A stretch of 64,000 nt of DNA, from positions 1,384,001 to 1,448,000 of the forward strand of contig JADJUW010000001.1 in the NCBI GenBank assembly GCA_016716835.1. Reading direction: 5' to 3'. The position numbers were made by a program, and so were the translations under genes. Below are positions 42,768 through 52,600 of the stretch, piece after piece. The first letter of the stretch is position 1. The number at the start of each line of letters is the position of its first letter. The stretch comes from Myxococcales bacterium (GTDB lineage: Bacteria > Myxococcota_A > Polyangia > Haliangiales > Haliangiaceae). Under the pieces are notes generated by a model. That model was not told where the DNA came from, searched no databases, and saw only the letters and a list, made by a program, of their open reading frames with translations.

Positions 42768-42915
42768 ACCGGCAGGTGGGCGCACGTTTCTTCCGCGAGC
42801 ATAGATTGCAGGGCGGTGTTCGTGGCACCGACGGATGTGGATACCACAGCCGTCTCGCCATGCCCCGGAGGAGTGCTATCTGCGAGCAGGAAGACACGTG
42901 CGCCCACCTGCCGGT
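42768..42915 (-). repeat. MITE-like element family 1, copy B (148 bp, inverted relative to copy A)
   Basis: The reverse complement matches 35585-35731 over its whole length. The inverted ends here are nearly perfect: ACCGGCAGGTGGGCGCACGT then TTCTTCC on the left, and the same 20 bases then GTCTTCC read inward from the right. Both copies have CGCGCTG directly before the plus-strand left end. Copies A and B therefore face each other across the 7-kb stretch that holds the SUMF1-fold, SIR2-like/TPR and CDP-alcohol phosphatidyltransferase genes. Confidence 0.78.
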
Positions 42916-42945
42916 ACGATAGCGCGCCGCTGAAGGGACGCGCCC

Positions 42946-43935
42946 CTAGTTGGCGGTGGTTGTAGCGGCGACGATGATGCGCGGGGGTGCACCGGCGACG
43001 AATTCCACAGCTTGTGGCACGCCGCCGTAGTGCGCCGACATGCCGGCGTCGATGCGCCACACGGCGCCGTCGCACGTGCTGTTGATGCCACCGGCCTGCA
43101 CCGTATGCCCGACGACCATGCGCGACGCACCTAGGCGCGCAAGCGCACGCGCGACCGCGGCGCAATCCACCGCGGCGCCACCAAACTCGCGCGTCCACAC
43201 CGGGCCATCTTGCGCAACCAAGCCTGCTGGGGGCCGCTGGTTGGGGCTCGCCGCGGCGAGCCAGCAAACCGTTTCGCTATTAAGTTGCGCAACCTGATCG
43301 GCCCAGGTCTCGTTGATGCCCGCATGCGAAAACGCGATGCCGTCGACGATGGCGACGACGCGCTGCCCGGCCATCACCCGGGCGTAAGCACCGCCCGGCG
43401 AAAACGCCGCGGCGCGCGCTGCAGGCCCACCAAAATCGTCAAAGCCGCCCGGCGTGACATAGCGAACGTCGCCGGCGGCGTTCATCGCTTCGTGATTGCC
43501 CACCAGCCAAATAAAAGCGCCGCCTGCCGCCGACGCCTGCGCCTCGAGCGCCTCGAACCAATCGATGATCGCTTGCTCTTGGTCCCCGCGATCGAGGATA
43601 TCGCCGGTCTGTACGACCGTGGTGGTGCCGCCGCGCCACGCGCCGCTCGCATCGACAACGCCCGCCAACGTGAGGGCCGCCTGAGCTGCGCGCAGATCGC
43701 CATGCACATCGCCAAGCGCCACGACGCGGCCTTTGCTAGTGCTGGTGATTGGCGCCACGGCCTGCTCGCACGCACCCGCAAGCGGCAGCGGCGCGGCATC
43801 CGCGACCGCGGCCAGCGTGGGCTCGACGGGTTTGTCGGTCGTTTTTTGGCAGGCGCTGCCGGCCGTAAAAAACCACAAGCCCACCAGCGACCAGCTAATT
43901 GCAGCAAATAGGCTAAATCGCCGTAGCTTCATCAA
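42946..43935 (-). CDS. Metallophosphoesterase (Shewanella-like protein phosphatase type), exported
   Basis: A 329-aa protein with an N-terminal hydrophobic segment (LFAAISWSLVGLWFFTAGSAC), which ends in a possible lipobox GSAC. The calcineurin-like metal-site motifs are complete and in order: GDVHGD (about residue 74), GDILDRGD (about 110), GNHE (about 146), SHAGI (about 205) and GHTVQAGG (about 275). Such proteins belong to the PPP family of phosphatases (Shelphs), acting on phosphoproteins or other phosphoesters; here outside the cytoplasm. Cysteines near the end (VDCAAVA, STCDGAV) may form a disulfide. It is downstream of the FHA/sigma-54 activator gene on the same strand, 28 bp away, so the two are likely co-transcribed. 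Confidence 0.9.
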   Translation of the reverse strand: MMKLRRFSLFAAISWSLVGLWFFTAGSACQKTTDKPVEPTLAAVADAAPLPLAGACEQAVAPITSTSKGRVVALGDVHGDLRAAQAALTLAGVVDASGAWRGGTTTVVQTGDILDRGDQEQAIIDWFEALEAQASAAGGAFIWLVGNHEAMNAAGDVRYVTPGGFDDFGGPAARAAAFSPGGAYARVMAGQRVVAIVDGIAFSHAGINETWADQVAQLNSETVCWLAAASPNQRPPAGLVAQDGPVWTREFGGAAVDCAAVARALARLGASRMVVGHTVQAGGINSTCDGAVWRIDAGMSAHYGGVPQAVEFVAGAPPRIIVAATTTAN

Positions 43936-43963
43936 ACTCCAACTGAGCGCGAATAGCTGTTGG

Positions 43964-45442
43964 CTATTCGTCGTCGGTATCGTTGTCGTTGGCGACGATG
44001 TCGTACTTCTTCATCAGCTTGCGGAAATACTTGCGGTCGATGTCGCTCTCGCGCGAGGCGTGCGAAATGTTGCCATTGTGTCGCTTGAGCAGGCTGGCGA
44101 TGTAATCGCGCTCAAAGGCGGCAACCCAACGCTCCTTGGCATCTTTGAAGGTGACGCCGGCGCCCGTGAATTCTTCGCCAGGGTGTGGATCGTTGACCGA
44201 CACCGTACCCACGACATCGGAGACGCCTTGCAGCGGCACCGACGGCGTGAGCTTGGTCGCTAAAGGCTTAACGCCTGGATGGCTGCCGCCCTTCGCGTCG
44301 CGCACGTTGTCCGGCAGGTCGGCGACGGTGACGGTGTCGCCTTCGGAAAATGACATGGTGCGCTCGACGGCGTTTACCAGTTCGCGGACGTTGCCGGGCC
44401 AATTGTACGCCGCCAGCGCCGCCAAGGCCGAGGCGTCAAAGCGCGTGACCTTGAGATCGGCGCCATGGCGTTCTTTTTGGATCTTTAAGAAGTGCTCGAC
44501 CAGCAAGGGGATGTCTTCCCGGCGCTCACGCAGCGGCGGCAGATCTAGCTTGACGACGCTAAGGCGGAAATACAAATCTTGCCGAAACCGCCCGGCCTTG
44601 ACTTCCTCTTCGAGATTGCGGTTGGTTGCGGCAATGATACGGACGTCGACCTTGATCGGTTTGGCTCCGCCGACGCGACGCACTTCACGTTGCTCCAACG
44701 CCCGAAGCAATTTCGGTTGCAGATCCAGCGGCAGCTCGCCGAGTTCGTCCAAGAAAAGCGTGCCGCCATCGGCCTGTTCAAAGAGCCCCTGGCGCGTCAC
44801 CATGGCCCCCGTGAAGCTGCCCTTCTCATGCCCAAACAACTCGCTTTCGATAAGGTTGGGCGGCACCGCCGAGCAGTCAAACACCACCAGGCCCTGATCT
44901 TTGCGCGGCGAGAGGTCGTGAATGGTCTGCGCCACGACTTCTTTGCCGGTGCCGGTTTCACCCTCGATGATGACCGTCGTAGGCGTCTTGGCGATTTTCT
45001 CGATGATGCCGTACATGCGTTGCATGCGCGGATGGCGGCCGACCAGCCGCCCGAACTTGCTTTGGCGCGAGGGCGCGATGGCGACGGTCTCTTCGATGGC
45101 TTCAAAATCGAGCTCGGCTTGGCCAATGGCAATGCGAGCGCCTGGCCGCAGAAAGGCTTCGCGAACGCGCACGCCATCGACAAAACTGCCGTTGGTGGAA
45201 CGGTTGTCCACGAGGACGTAGCCGTTGTGTTCTTGAATAATTTTCGCGTGGTAGCGCGACACGGTCTCGTCGGTTAGGACGATGTCGTTGTCGTCCATGG
45301 CGCCGAGGCGAACCTCCTCGTTCTCGAAATCCCACTGCTTAGTGGGATCCGCGACGAGGCGAAGCCGGCACCGCCGCAGCGAGATGGTGAGGCCGTCGCT
45401 GGTAACCTTGGTAGGGGCGATGGTATCGGGGAATTTCTTCAT
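43964..45442 (-). CDS. Sigma-54-dependent transcriptional activator with N-terminal FHA domain
   Basis: A 492-aa protein from ATG 45442 (MKKFPDTIAPTK); the frame runs on to 45706, but those 88 residues overlap the divergent gene and look non-coding. An FHA phosphothreonine-binding domain (about 35-115) has VSRYHAKI and NRSTNGSFVDG. The AAA+ sigma-54 interaction domain (about 140-370) has GETGTGKE, GHEKGSFTGAM, GGTLFLDE, an arginine-finger region FRQDLYFRL and NWPGNVREL. The sigma-54 contact loop reads GSFTGA, with Ser for the usual Ala. A Fis-type helix-turn-helix ends the protein (RDYIASLLKRHNGNISHASRES). Such activators read kinase signals through FHA and are typical of myxobacteria; a Ser/Thr kinase is encoded at 49629. 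Targets unknown. Confidence 0.94.
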   Translation of the reverse strand: MKKFPDTIAPTKVTSDGLTISLRRCRLRLVADPTKQWDFENEEVRLGAMDDNDIVLTDETVSRYHAKIIQEHNGYVLVDNRSTNGSFVDGVRVREAFLRPGARIAIGQAELDFEAIEETVAIAPSRQSKFGRLVGRHPRMQRMYGIIEKIAKTPTTVIIEGETGTGKEVVAQTIHDLSPRKDQGLVVFDCSAVPPNLIESELFGHEKGSFTGAMVTRQGLFEQADGGTLFLDELGELPLDLQPKLLRALEQREVRRVGGAKPIKVDVRIIAATNRNLEEEVKAGRFRQDLYFRLSVVKLDLPPLRERREDIPLLVEHFLKIQKERHGADLKVTRFDASALAALAAYNWPGNVRELVNAVERTMSFSEGDTVTVADLPDNVRDAKGGSHPGVKPLATKLTPSVPLQGVSDVVGTVSVNDPHPGEEFTGAGVTFKDAKERWVAAFERDYIASLLKRHNGNISHASRESDIDRKYFRKLMKKYDIVANDNDTDDE

Positions 45443-45509
45443 GCGACCGCGGAAAATGTACCAGCAATTTTTCACGCAAACCGCTTGATCCGCACTATAT
45501 GTAGCGAAA

Positions 45510-46703
45510 ATGGCCACTGTCGACGCAAACCAGACGACCAAGCGGATCCCCGCCGATCGCGTTGTTTCGGCCAATTGGGGGCAATGCTTGCCACTCGCCC
45601 AGGACGATCTACCGGCCGATCTGGCTGACGAGCTGGCTGACGATCTCGATGCCGGGGCCGACATGGGGCACGCGTCCCATCTCGATGCCGACGGCCAGCC
45701 GCGCATCGTTGAGCGGAGATTTATTGTCGCACAAGAATTCCATGGCTATCGTCTCGATCACTACCTGCAGCGCATGATTCCGCGGCTGTCGCGCACGAAG
45801 ATCCAACAGGTCGTGCGCACGACGCTGGTGCGCAGCGCGGCACCCGATCGGACGTGGAAGGCGCACACGCCGGTGGCCCAAGGGGAGCAATGGGTCATTC
45901 GCCGGCAGGCGCGCGCCGAGCCACCGTGCCCGCGCGACTTCGCCGTGCTCGACGAGGACGATGACGTCATGGTCGTCGACAAGCCGGCAGGCCTGCCCAT
46001 GCACGCGAGCGCCAAGTTCTATTTTAATACGCTTACGCGCGTGCTGCTCGAGCGCTATCCGCACGTGCCGATGCAAATTTGTCATCGCCTCGATCGCGAG
46101 ACGTCGGGCATCGTCGTGGTGGCCAAACACAAAGACGCCGCCCGCGTAGTCAAGAATGCCTTTCTGCACAAGCGGGTGCAAAAGCGCTACATCGCGCTCG
46201 TCGCCGGGGTGCCGCCATGGCCGTCGGCGGCAGGCTCGGCGTTTCGCATCGATGCGCCGCTGCGGCTGGCGACGTCGCGCGAGAGCGTGCGCCTGGCGCA
46301 TCTTAAGATGGTGGTGGGCGACGGCGGCCTACCCTCGCAAACCGAGGTGCGGGTGCTCGATGCGGCGCCCGGCCCTGGCGGCGGCTGTGCCCTGGTGCAA
46401 TGCGCGCCGATTACCGGTCGCCAACATCAGCTGCGCGCGCACCTGGCGCACGCCGGTTATCCAATTATTGGCGACAAGCTGTATGCGCATGGCGATGACG
46501 TCTTTACCAGCTACTGCGACGACGGCCTGACCGACGACATGCTCGCCGCGCTGGAGCTGCCGCGCCACGCGCTGCACGCGGCGACGATCGCCTTTCCGCA
46601 CCCACGCGGCGGCGTGATGCGCGTGTTCGCGCCCTTGCCTGCCGACATTCGCGAGCTGTTCGAGCGCAAGACCGGTCGTGCGCCCGCCTTGAAATTGGGC
46701 TAA
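45510..46703 (+). CDS. RluA-family RNA pseudouridine synthase
   Basis: A 397-aa protein, divergent from the sigma-54 activator. The catalytic motif HRLDRETSGIVVVAK (about residues 192-206, nucleophilic Asp) and the earlier VDKPAGLPMHAS are characteristic, as are KRYIALV and the C-terminal GRQHQLRAHLAHAGYPIIGDKLY. An S4-like RNA-binding segment precedes it (about 75-130: GYRLDHYLQRMIPRLSRTKIQQVV). The N-terminal 70 residues are acidic and unlike the usual enzyme, and about 25 residues are inserted before the last helices (HGDDVFTSYCDDGLTDDM, a feature seen in some deltaproteobacterial RluA-like proteins). The target RNA cannot be told from the sequence. Confidence 0.92.
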   Translation: MATVDANQTTKRIPADRVVSANWGQCLPLAQDDLPADLADELADDLDAGADMGHASHLDADGQPRIVERRFIVAQEFHGYRLDHYLQRMIPRLSRTKIQQVVRTTLVRSAAPDRTWKAHTPVAQGEQWVIRRQARAEPPCPRDFAVLDEDDDVMVVDKPAGLPMHASAKFYFNTLTRVLLERYPHVPMQICHRLDRETSGIVVVAKHKDAARVVKNAFLHKRVQKRYIALVAGVPPWPSAAGSAFRIDAPLRLATSRESVRLAHLKMVVGDGGLPSQTEVRVLDAAPGPGGGCALVQCAPITGRQHQLRAHLAHAGYPIIGDKLYAHGDDVFTSYCDDGLTDDMLAALELPRHALHAATIAFPHPRGGVMRVFAPLPADIRELFERKTGRAPALKLG

Positions 46704-46712
46704 GGTGCGGAC

Positions 46713-46958
46713 GTGCCGGCCGACGAACGCCTCTTTTCACGCGCGAATCGACGGCAATGGCTGACGGTGCTCGGCGGCATGATCGTGATCGGCATCGTCA
46801 ATGTCGTCATTGGCTATCTGATGTGGGACGACCCGCCGCCACCACCGCCACCCGCGGCCTTTCCGCGCGAGCAAGTACCGGGGATGCGCTCGACGTGGCC
46901 GTCGGCGCCTGCAGCGACGCCGACGAGCGCACCCGCAACCTCTCCAAGTGGCGGCTAG
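46713..46958 (+). CDS. Small single-span membrane protein
   Basis: An 81-aa frame from GTG 46713, 9 bp after the pseudouridine synthase stop, with an AAGG about 8 nt upstream. It has a charged N-terminus, one strong transmembrane segment (WLTVLGGMIVIGIVNVVIGYLMW, broken here only for description: residues about 16-38) and a tail of Pro, Ala, Ser and Thr with a run of seven prolines. The arrangement suggests a real small membrane protein with its tail outside. No homology is recognised, and conservation would have to be tested. Confidence 0.55.
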   Translation: MPADERLFSRANRRQWLTVLGGMIVIGIVNVVIGYLMWDDPPPPPPPAAFPREQVPGMRSTWPSAPAATPTSAPATSPSGG

Positions 46959-46964
46959 GGGATA

Positions 46965-49493
46965 TTAAGGCCACATGAGGACAAAGGGCAGCCGCGCTTG
47001 CACGGTGCCCGGCTCTAGCAAGAGCGAGGTTGGGATCGCCTCAAGCGCCTCACGTACGTAGGGCGGCAGCTGCGACGTCGACGACGGCTCGAGCGACGCC
47101 TGCGCCGTTATGAAACGGCTGACCAATTGCAGCAGGCCGCGTTGTCGTCGCGGTAGCGAAATCAGTTGCACCTCGTCGGCCTCCGCGATGCCAGCCTGCG
47201 CGCGCGCCGCCGCAATGGCGTCGGCGAAGGTGCCAAGCTCATCGACCAGGCCAACGGCCAAGGCGCGACGGCCGCTTATCACCAGCCCCCGTCCCGTGGC
47301 GTCGACCTGCGCCGTGGTGAGCCCGCGCCCCTTGGCGACGGTGTCGACAAACCGCCCGTAATAGTAGCGGAGCTGCTCACGTACTAGCGCCTGCTCTTCT
47401 TCGGTACGGGCGCGCGCGAACCCATCCATGTCGGCGCGGTCACCACGCTTGCTGACGTGGACCGCGATGCCCAGGCGCGCCAACCCCGACGCGAAATTGA
47501 ACTTGCCGGCAAAGATGCCTATCGACCCCGTGATCGTATTGGGCGACGCAAACACGCGCGAGCACGCGGCGGCCGCGAAATAGCCACCTGAGGCCGCCAC
47601 ATCACCGAGCGAACAGAACACGGGCTTGTGCGCCGCGACCTCTGAGATTTTTCGCGAGATGAGTTCAGATGCCAAGGCCGAGCCGCCGGGCGTGTTGATG
47701 CGAATCACCACGGCCTGCACGCGCCGATTGGCGGCAAGTTCACTCAGCGCCGCAACGACGGTCTTGCTGCCCACGGCGCGACGCCCAATCAGCGGGGTTT
47801 CGCGCGAGGCGCCGTCGACGATGTCGCCATCGATATAGACGAGACCAATCACGGGCGAACTCCACGTCTCGGGCTCGGGCGGCTGGTTGCGGCCAACGCG
47901 CACCCCTGGATGGCCCTTGGATATGATCTCGCTGAGTTCAGCAGGCGTCGCCACGCCGTCGATAAGCGGGGCGAGCTTCTCGGAGACCGGCGCATACGGG
48001 CCACCAACGAGCGCGTCGCGCGCGGCCTCCTCGCTGAGGCGTCGCGAGCGCGCCACGTCCTTTACGAGGACATCAAACAGCTCGCCGACCAGCTCGTCGC
48101 GCATGGCCTGCGCGGCCGGGGTTGGTCCCATTTCAGTAAACATCTCGGGCGCGCTCTTATATTCGGCAATTTTTTCGAATTCCGCCTGGCCTCCCAGCTG
48201 CTCAATGAAATCGCGGACGAACACGCTCGCCGAGGCGACGCCAAGCAGACGCAGCCCACCGGCCGGATCGACATAAACCTTTGATGCCGCCGACGCGACG
48301 TAGTACTCGCGCATGCCGGCGCCCACGAGGTAGGCGTAGACTTGCTTGGTTGCCGCTAATTGCGCCACCGCCAGGCGCAGCTCGCGCATGGTCGCCCAAC
48401 CCGCGGCGAGATCATCGATGGCGAGCGTTACGACCTTTACGTTGTCTTGCCGCGCCAACCACGTCAACCGATCCACGGTTTCACGCAAGGTGCGATCCGT
48501 CATCGCCCCGCGCAGTACGACGCGCTCAAGCCGAGGTGGATGCCGCACCTGACTTGCCCTCGGCGACGCAAAAATAGCGATCGATCCACCCGCGCCGCGA
48601 AAGCCGTTCGCCTGCCCTCGCCTGCCAAGGCCGCCCCAGGTCGACATCACGGTTTTCCCGGCGGCGATGCTAAGCCCAAGCCAACCCTCAACGTCGCGGG
48701 TCTTGCGCTCACCTCCCTCGCCGTCGATAACAAATGCCTGCCGTGTCAAGGCCGTGGCGTTCAACGTCACGCCGGGCGCAACGCGCACCGCCGCGCCTGC
48801 CCAGGCGCCCACGTCACCGCGCACCTCGCCAACGCGGCCGCCCAGCCGCACCTCCATGCGCGCGTCACGCCAAGGCCGCATGGTTGCCTCCAGCTCGTAA
48901 CGCCGCTGCACCTCTGCGCCCTGGACGATTGGCGCATTGGCGTCGCGGAGCACCGCGCCAAACGAGACATGCCTCCCCAGCCGTGCCGCTAGGCCGAGCG
49001 TGAAGGTATCCAGCCCACCCAAGGGGCCGCGGTCACAATAGTGATGCCACGCCACACCCAGTCCCGCCGTCGCGCCAAGCGGCACGGCCAGCGCGTTGGT
49101 GAGGCGCAACGGAGTCCCGACGGAGGGCGTGACGCGCCCAGCGGTGGGTCGTATGAACTCAAGCCCCGTTGCCACGGCGCTGCCCGCCCAAAACCGTCGC
49201 GGGGCCGACGCGACAAACAAGCCCGCGCCCCATCCTGCGGCCGTCGCCTGCGACTCAGCGGCACCTTCGTAGGTGAGCACCGTGTTGCCACCGCGCAGGA
49301 GCGCCAAGCCGCCAGGATTTTGCGTCGCCGCCTGCGCATCGAATTGGCCACTTAGCGTGAGGCGCTCGGACTCCACGCCCAGCGTAGGCTCAGTGGCATA
49401 GGTTTCGGCTTGTGCGCTCGCCGCTTGCGGCGATGCAATTCCGATGAACGCGGTCAGCACGATAATGGGCGTCAGGTGCCGTGGGTGCGGCAT
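46965..49493 (-). CDS. sppA: SppA-family serine protease with N-terminal barrel-like domain
   Basis: A protein of about 842 aa from ATG 49493 (MPHPRHLTPIIVLTAF; the frame extends 13 codons to 49532). A signal peptide ends near ASAQA. Residues about 30-310 consist of alternating short beta strands with Gly/aromatic turns (LALLRGGNTVLTYEG, FTLGLAARLGRHVSFGAVL, MRPWRDARMEVRLGGR), like an outer-membrane beta-barrel. The SppA double domain follows (about 330-800): the catalytic Lys in AEYKSAPEMF and the nucleophilic Ser in GDVAASGGYFAA are both present, with VIRINTPGGS and TGSIGIFAGKFN. SppA cuts left-over signal peptides and membrane-protein fragments. The barrel-like fusion suggests an outer-membrane location, unlike inner-membrane SppA of E. 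coli. Confidence 0.9.
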   Translation of the reverse strand: MPHPRHLTPIIVLTAFIGIASPQAASAQAETYATEPTLGVESERLTLSGQFDAQAATQNPGGLALLRGGNTVLTYEGAAESQATAAGWGAGLFVASAPRRFWAGSAVATGLEFIRPTAGRVTPSVGTPLRLTNALAVPLGATAGLGVAWHHYCDRGPLGGLDTFTLGLAARLGRHVSFGAVLRDANAPIVQGAEVQRRYELEATMRPWRDARMEVRLGGRVGEVRGDVGAWAGAAVRVAPGVTLNATALTRQAFVIDGEGGERKTRDVEGWLGLSIAAGKTVMSTWGGLGRRGQANGFRGAGGSIAIFASPRASQVRHPPRLERVVLRGAMTDRTLRETVDRLTWLARQDNVKVVTLAIDDLAAGWATMRELRLAVAQLAATKQVYAYLVGAGMREYYVASAASKVYVDPAGGLRLLGVASASVFVRDFIEQLGGQAEFEKIAEYKSAPEMFTEMGPTPAAQAMRDELVGELFDVLVKDVARSRRLSEEAARDALVGGPYAPVSEKLAPLIDGVATPAELSEIISKGHPGVRVGRNQPPEPETWSSPVIGLVYIDGDIVDGASRETPLIGRRAVGSKTVVAALSELAANRRVQAVVIRINTPGGSALASELISRKISEVAAHKPVFCSLGDVAASGGYFAAAACSRVFASPNTITGSIGIFAGKFNFASGLARLGIAVHVSKRGDRADMDGFARARTEEEQALVREQLRYYYGRFVDTVAKGRGLTTAQVDATGRGLVISGRRALAVGLVDELGTFADAIAAARAQAGIAEADEVQLISLPRRQRGLLQLVSRFITAQASLEPSSTSQLPPYVREALEAIPTSLLLEPGTVQARLPFVLMWP

Positions 49494-49628
49494 GCGAAAA
49501 AAACGGTGATGACGCTGGCAAGTTTGCTGCATGGATTAGGCCGCGGTGTAACAGATGCCGTCGCCATCGCGCCATGGCGACGGCGCCCATTGCTCTGGGC
49601 ACGGCCCATCGCGAGCCAGCCAACGCCG

Positions 49629-52600
49629 CTAGCGGGCGCGCAGGCGACTCAACGCGCGGCTCCACTCGGCCTTGCGCTTGGGGTCAGACTCCATCAACCA
49701 TTCGTAGCGTTCGGCCGCCTTGCGCGGCTCGCCGAGCTTTTCATACAAGGGCGCCAACAGGCGATTGGCGTCGACCGACGCGCCTTTGGCCGCGGCCTTC
49801 TCAAATAGCGCCGCCGCCTTCTTGGGATTGGCCGCAAGTTCAAGCCGACCTAGCCCGAGATAGGCGCGCCCCGCCAGCATGTTAGAATCGAGCACCGCAT
49901 CGTAGTAGACGCGGGCCGTCGCGGTTTCGCCTTGGCTCGCGAGCTTGTCCGCCCGGTCAAGTAATTTCACCGCGTCGTCGGATCGCTTTGGCGTCGCAAC
50001 GCGCACGGTTTCTTTGCGCGTCGATGGCCGTGACTTTGGGGTGCCGCGTTCGTTGCTGCTGTCGCGAGAGGTAACGTCGCTACTAGGTGCCGGCGGCGGG
50101 GCGGCCGCATCGGCCTGCGTCGCCGCGCCGGCCATAGGCGGCACCTGGGCGCTCACAGGCGCGGCTTCGATCGCAACGGGTGGCGCGGGGCTTGGCACGG
50201 GCAACGTAGCCTGCTTGCCCGTCATCAACATTTCCGCCTGCGCCGCGGCCTTGGCATCGCCACCATTGCGCTCGCCGGCTGCCGCGTAAAGCAAGATCCC
50301 CAAGATCGCAATAACCGATGCGCCGAGCACGATGCCCGCGAGCGTGGTCCAAGACGACGGCTTCACCCGCACGACGGCGTCGGTGTAGGGCACGCTCGAA
50401 TGGCTGCCTTCCATCGGCGTCACCAGCCCACTATGAGAAGGTGACGAAACGTTCGCAACATCTACGGCGCTGGCGAGGCCTTGGTGGGAGTCAAAGGGCG
50501 AAAACGGCAAGGTCGGCGTAAGCGGCGACACGAAGGCGGCTTGCCCCACGGACTCAGCCGCGGACGGAGAGAGCATGGGCGGCAGGCTAGACAAGCGCCG
50601 CCGCTCACCGGTAGGAGCCAGCGCAAACGCGGCCTGCTCTTCGGCGACCACGCGCGCTAAATCTGCCTCGAGCTCTGCCATGGTTTGCTGCCGCGCGCTT
50701 GGATCGCGCGCCATCGCGCGCATGACCAAGGCATCGACGCTGGCGGGGATTGACTTGCGCAGCGCTACGGTTGGCTGCGGATCGACGGTCGCTTTTTTGG
50801 TAAGAATCTCGAGGAAATTTTCGCCGTAATAGGGCGGCACGCCGGTTAACATTTCGTAGAGCACCGCGCCCACCGAATAGATATCCGAGCGGACATCCGC
50901 CAGCTTGCCGGCCGCCTGCTCTGGCGCCATATACTCCGGCGTGCCCATCGTCATGCCCGGGCTGGTAAGGCGACGTTCGCGGACCTCTTCGGCCTCGGCG
51001 GTCTTGGCGATGCCAAAGTCGAGCACCTTGACCACGTCCGGGCCGCCGTCTTTTTTAAGCAAGAAAATATTTTCGGGTTTGAGGTCGCGATGAATGATGC
51101 CGACCGCGTGCGCCGCCGCGAGCGCCCGGCATACCGAAATGCCGATATGCGCGGCCCGCTGCAGCGACAAGGCGCCCTGGCGCTCGAGCTCCTGCGCAAG
51201 CTCGACGCCGTCGAGATACTCCATGACAAAGTACGCCGAGCCGCCCGGCGTATTGCCTGAATCGGTAATATCGACAATATTGGGGTGGCCGATGCGCGAC
51301 GCCGCGCGCGCCTCACGGCGAAATCGTTCGAGCAATTCGGGCATCCGGCTATAGCTCTGGTGCAGCACCTTGATCGCGACCTTGCGGCCGATCTGCATAT
51401 GCTCGCCCAAGTACACCATGCCCATGCCGCCCTCGCCGATCAGGCGATCGATGCGATAGCGGCCCTCCAGCACCACGCCGGCGAGATCTTGAGGATCGGC
51501 ATCGCTGGCGTCTAACGCCAAATTCCCATCCGTCGCCGGCGGCAACAGCCCATCATCGCTTGAGCCGCGGCGCGTAAAGGCTTGCCTGCGATCGTTGCCG
51601 AGGTCGCCACGATCAGATGCGCGGCGTCCTGGCGAACGCCCTCCTGGCTCGTCTGCCCCGTCCGCACCGCCACGCTGCAAGATTTGTCGCAATTCATCGG
51701 TGGGCGGCAACGTCATCGCGCGCGTCTGTAGGCGATTAATGAGCGCGGCGCGGTTGGCGCGGTCATCGGCAATATCCGCGTCAAAGAGGTCGTGCAAAAA
51801 GCCACTAACGCGCACCGCATCGGTCGTGGGTGCGTGGACGGCCAGCCAGGTTTGCAGCGCCTGACGAAACTGATCACACGACTCGTAGCGTTCGTCGCGG
51901 CTGGGCGCAAGCGCGCGCAGGCAGATGGCGTCGAGGTCCTTGGGCACGCGCGAGGCGCGCTGAGACGGCGGCGTCACGCCAGGGTTCTTGGAGCGGTTGA
52001 TTAAGTCTTGCGGTTGGTCTTTGCCCGGCGGAAAGAGTTGGCGGCCCGTGAGCAGCTCCCACAGCACAATCGCCAGCGCATACTGATCAGAGCGACCATC
52101 GAGCTTTTCGCCGCGCGCCTGCTCGGGTGACATGTACGCGACCTTGCCGTAGATAATTCCAGGCGCGGTTTTTTCCATCTTGAGCGACGACGAGGCCAGC
52201 CCGAAATCCGTCAGCTTGACCTCGCCGCTAAACGACACCAAGATGTTGGGCGGCGAAATATCGCGATGCACCAGCGCCAAATCGGGAAACGTATGCGCGT
52301 AGTGCAGGCCGCGGCAGAGCTCCTTGACCAGGTAGACCGCGACATCGACCGGAAACGCGACTTGTTTTTTGGCGCAGCGATTCCACACGGCGCGCAGGTC
52401 GCGGCCTTCGACAAAATCCATCGCCAGAAAAAGCTCGCCGCTCACCTGGCCGGCATCGAACACCGGCACCAAGTTGCCGTGCGAGAGCTTGACGACTACC
52501 TTGGCTTCGTCGCGAAAACGCGCCATGTATTCGCTATCGGCGAGGTGTGGCAGCACGGTCTTAATCGCAAGCAATCGCTCGAGCCCGCGATCGCCGGTGA

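Noticed and set aside
45443..45706. N-terminal extension of the sigma-54 activator by 88 residues
   Set aside because: Overlaps the start of the divergent RluA-type gene and is Ser/Arg/Ala-rich without a domain; FHA proteins of this type begin close to MKKFPDT.
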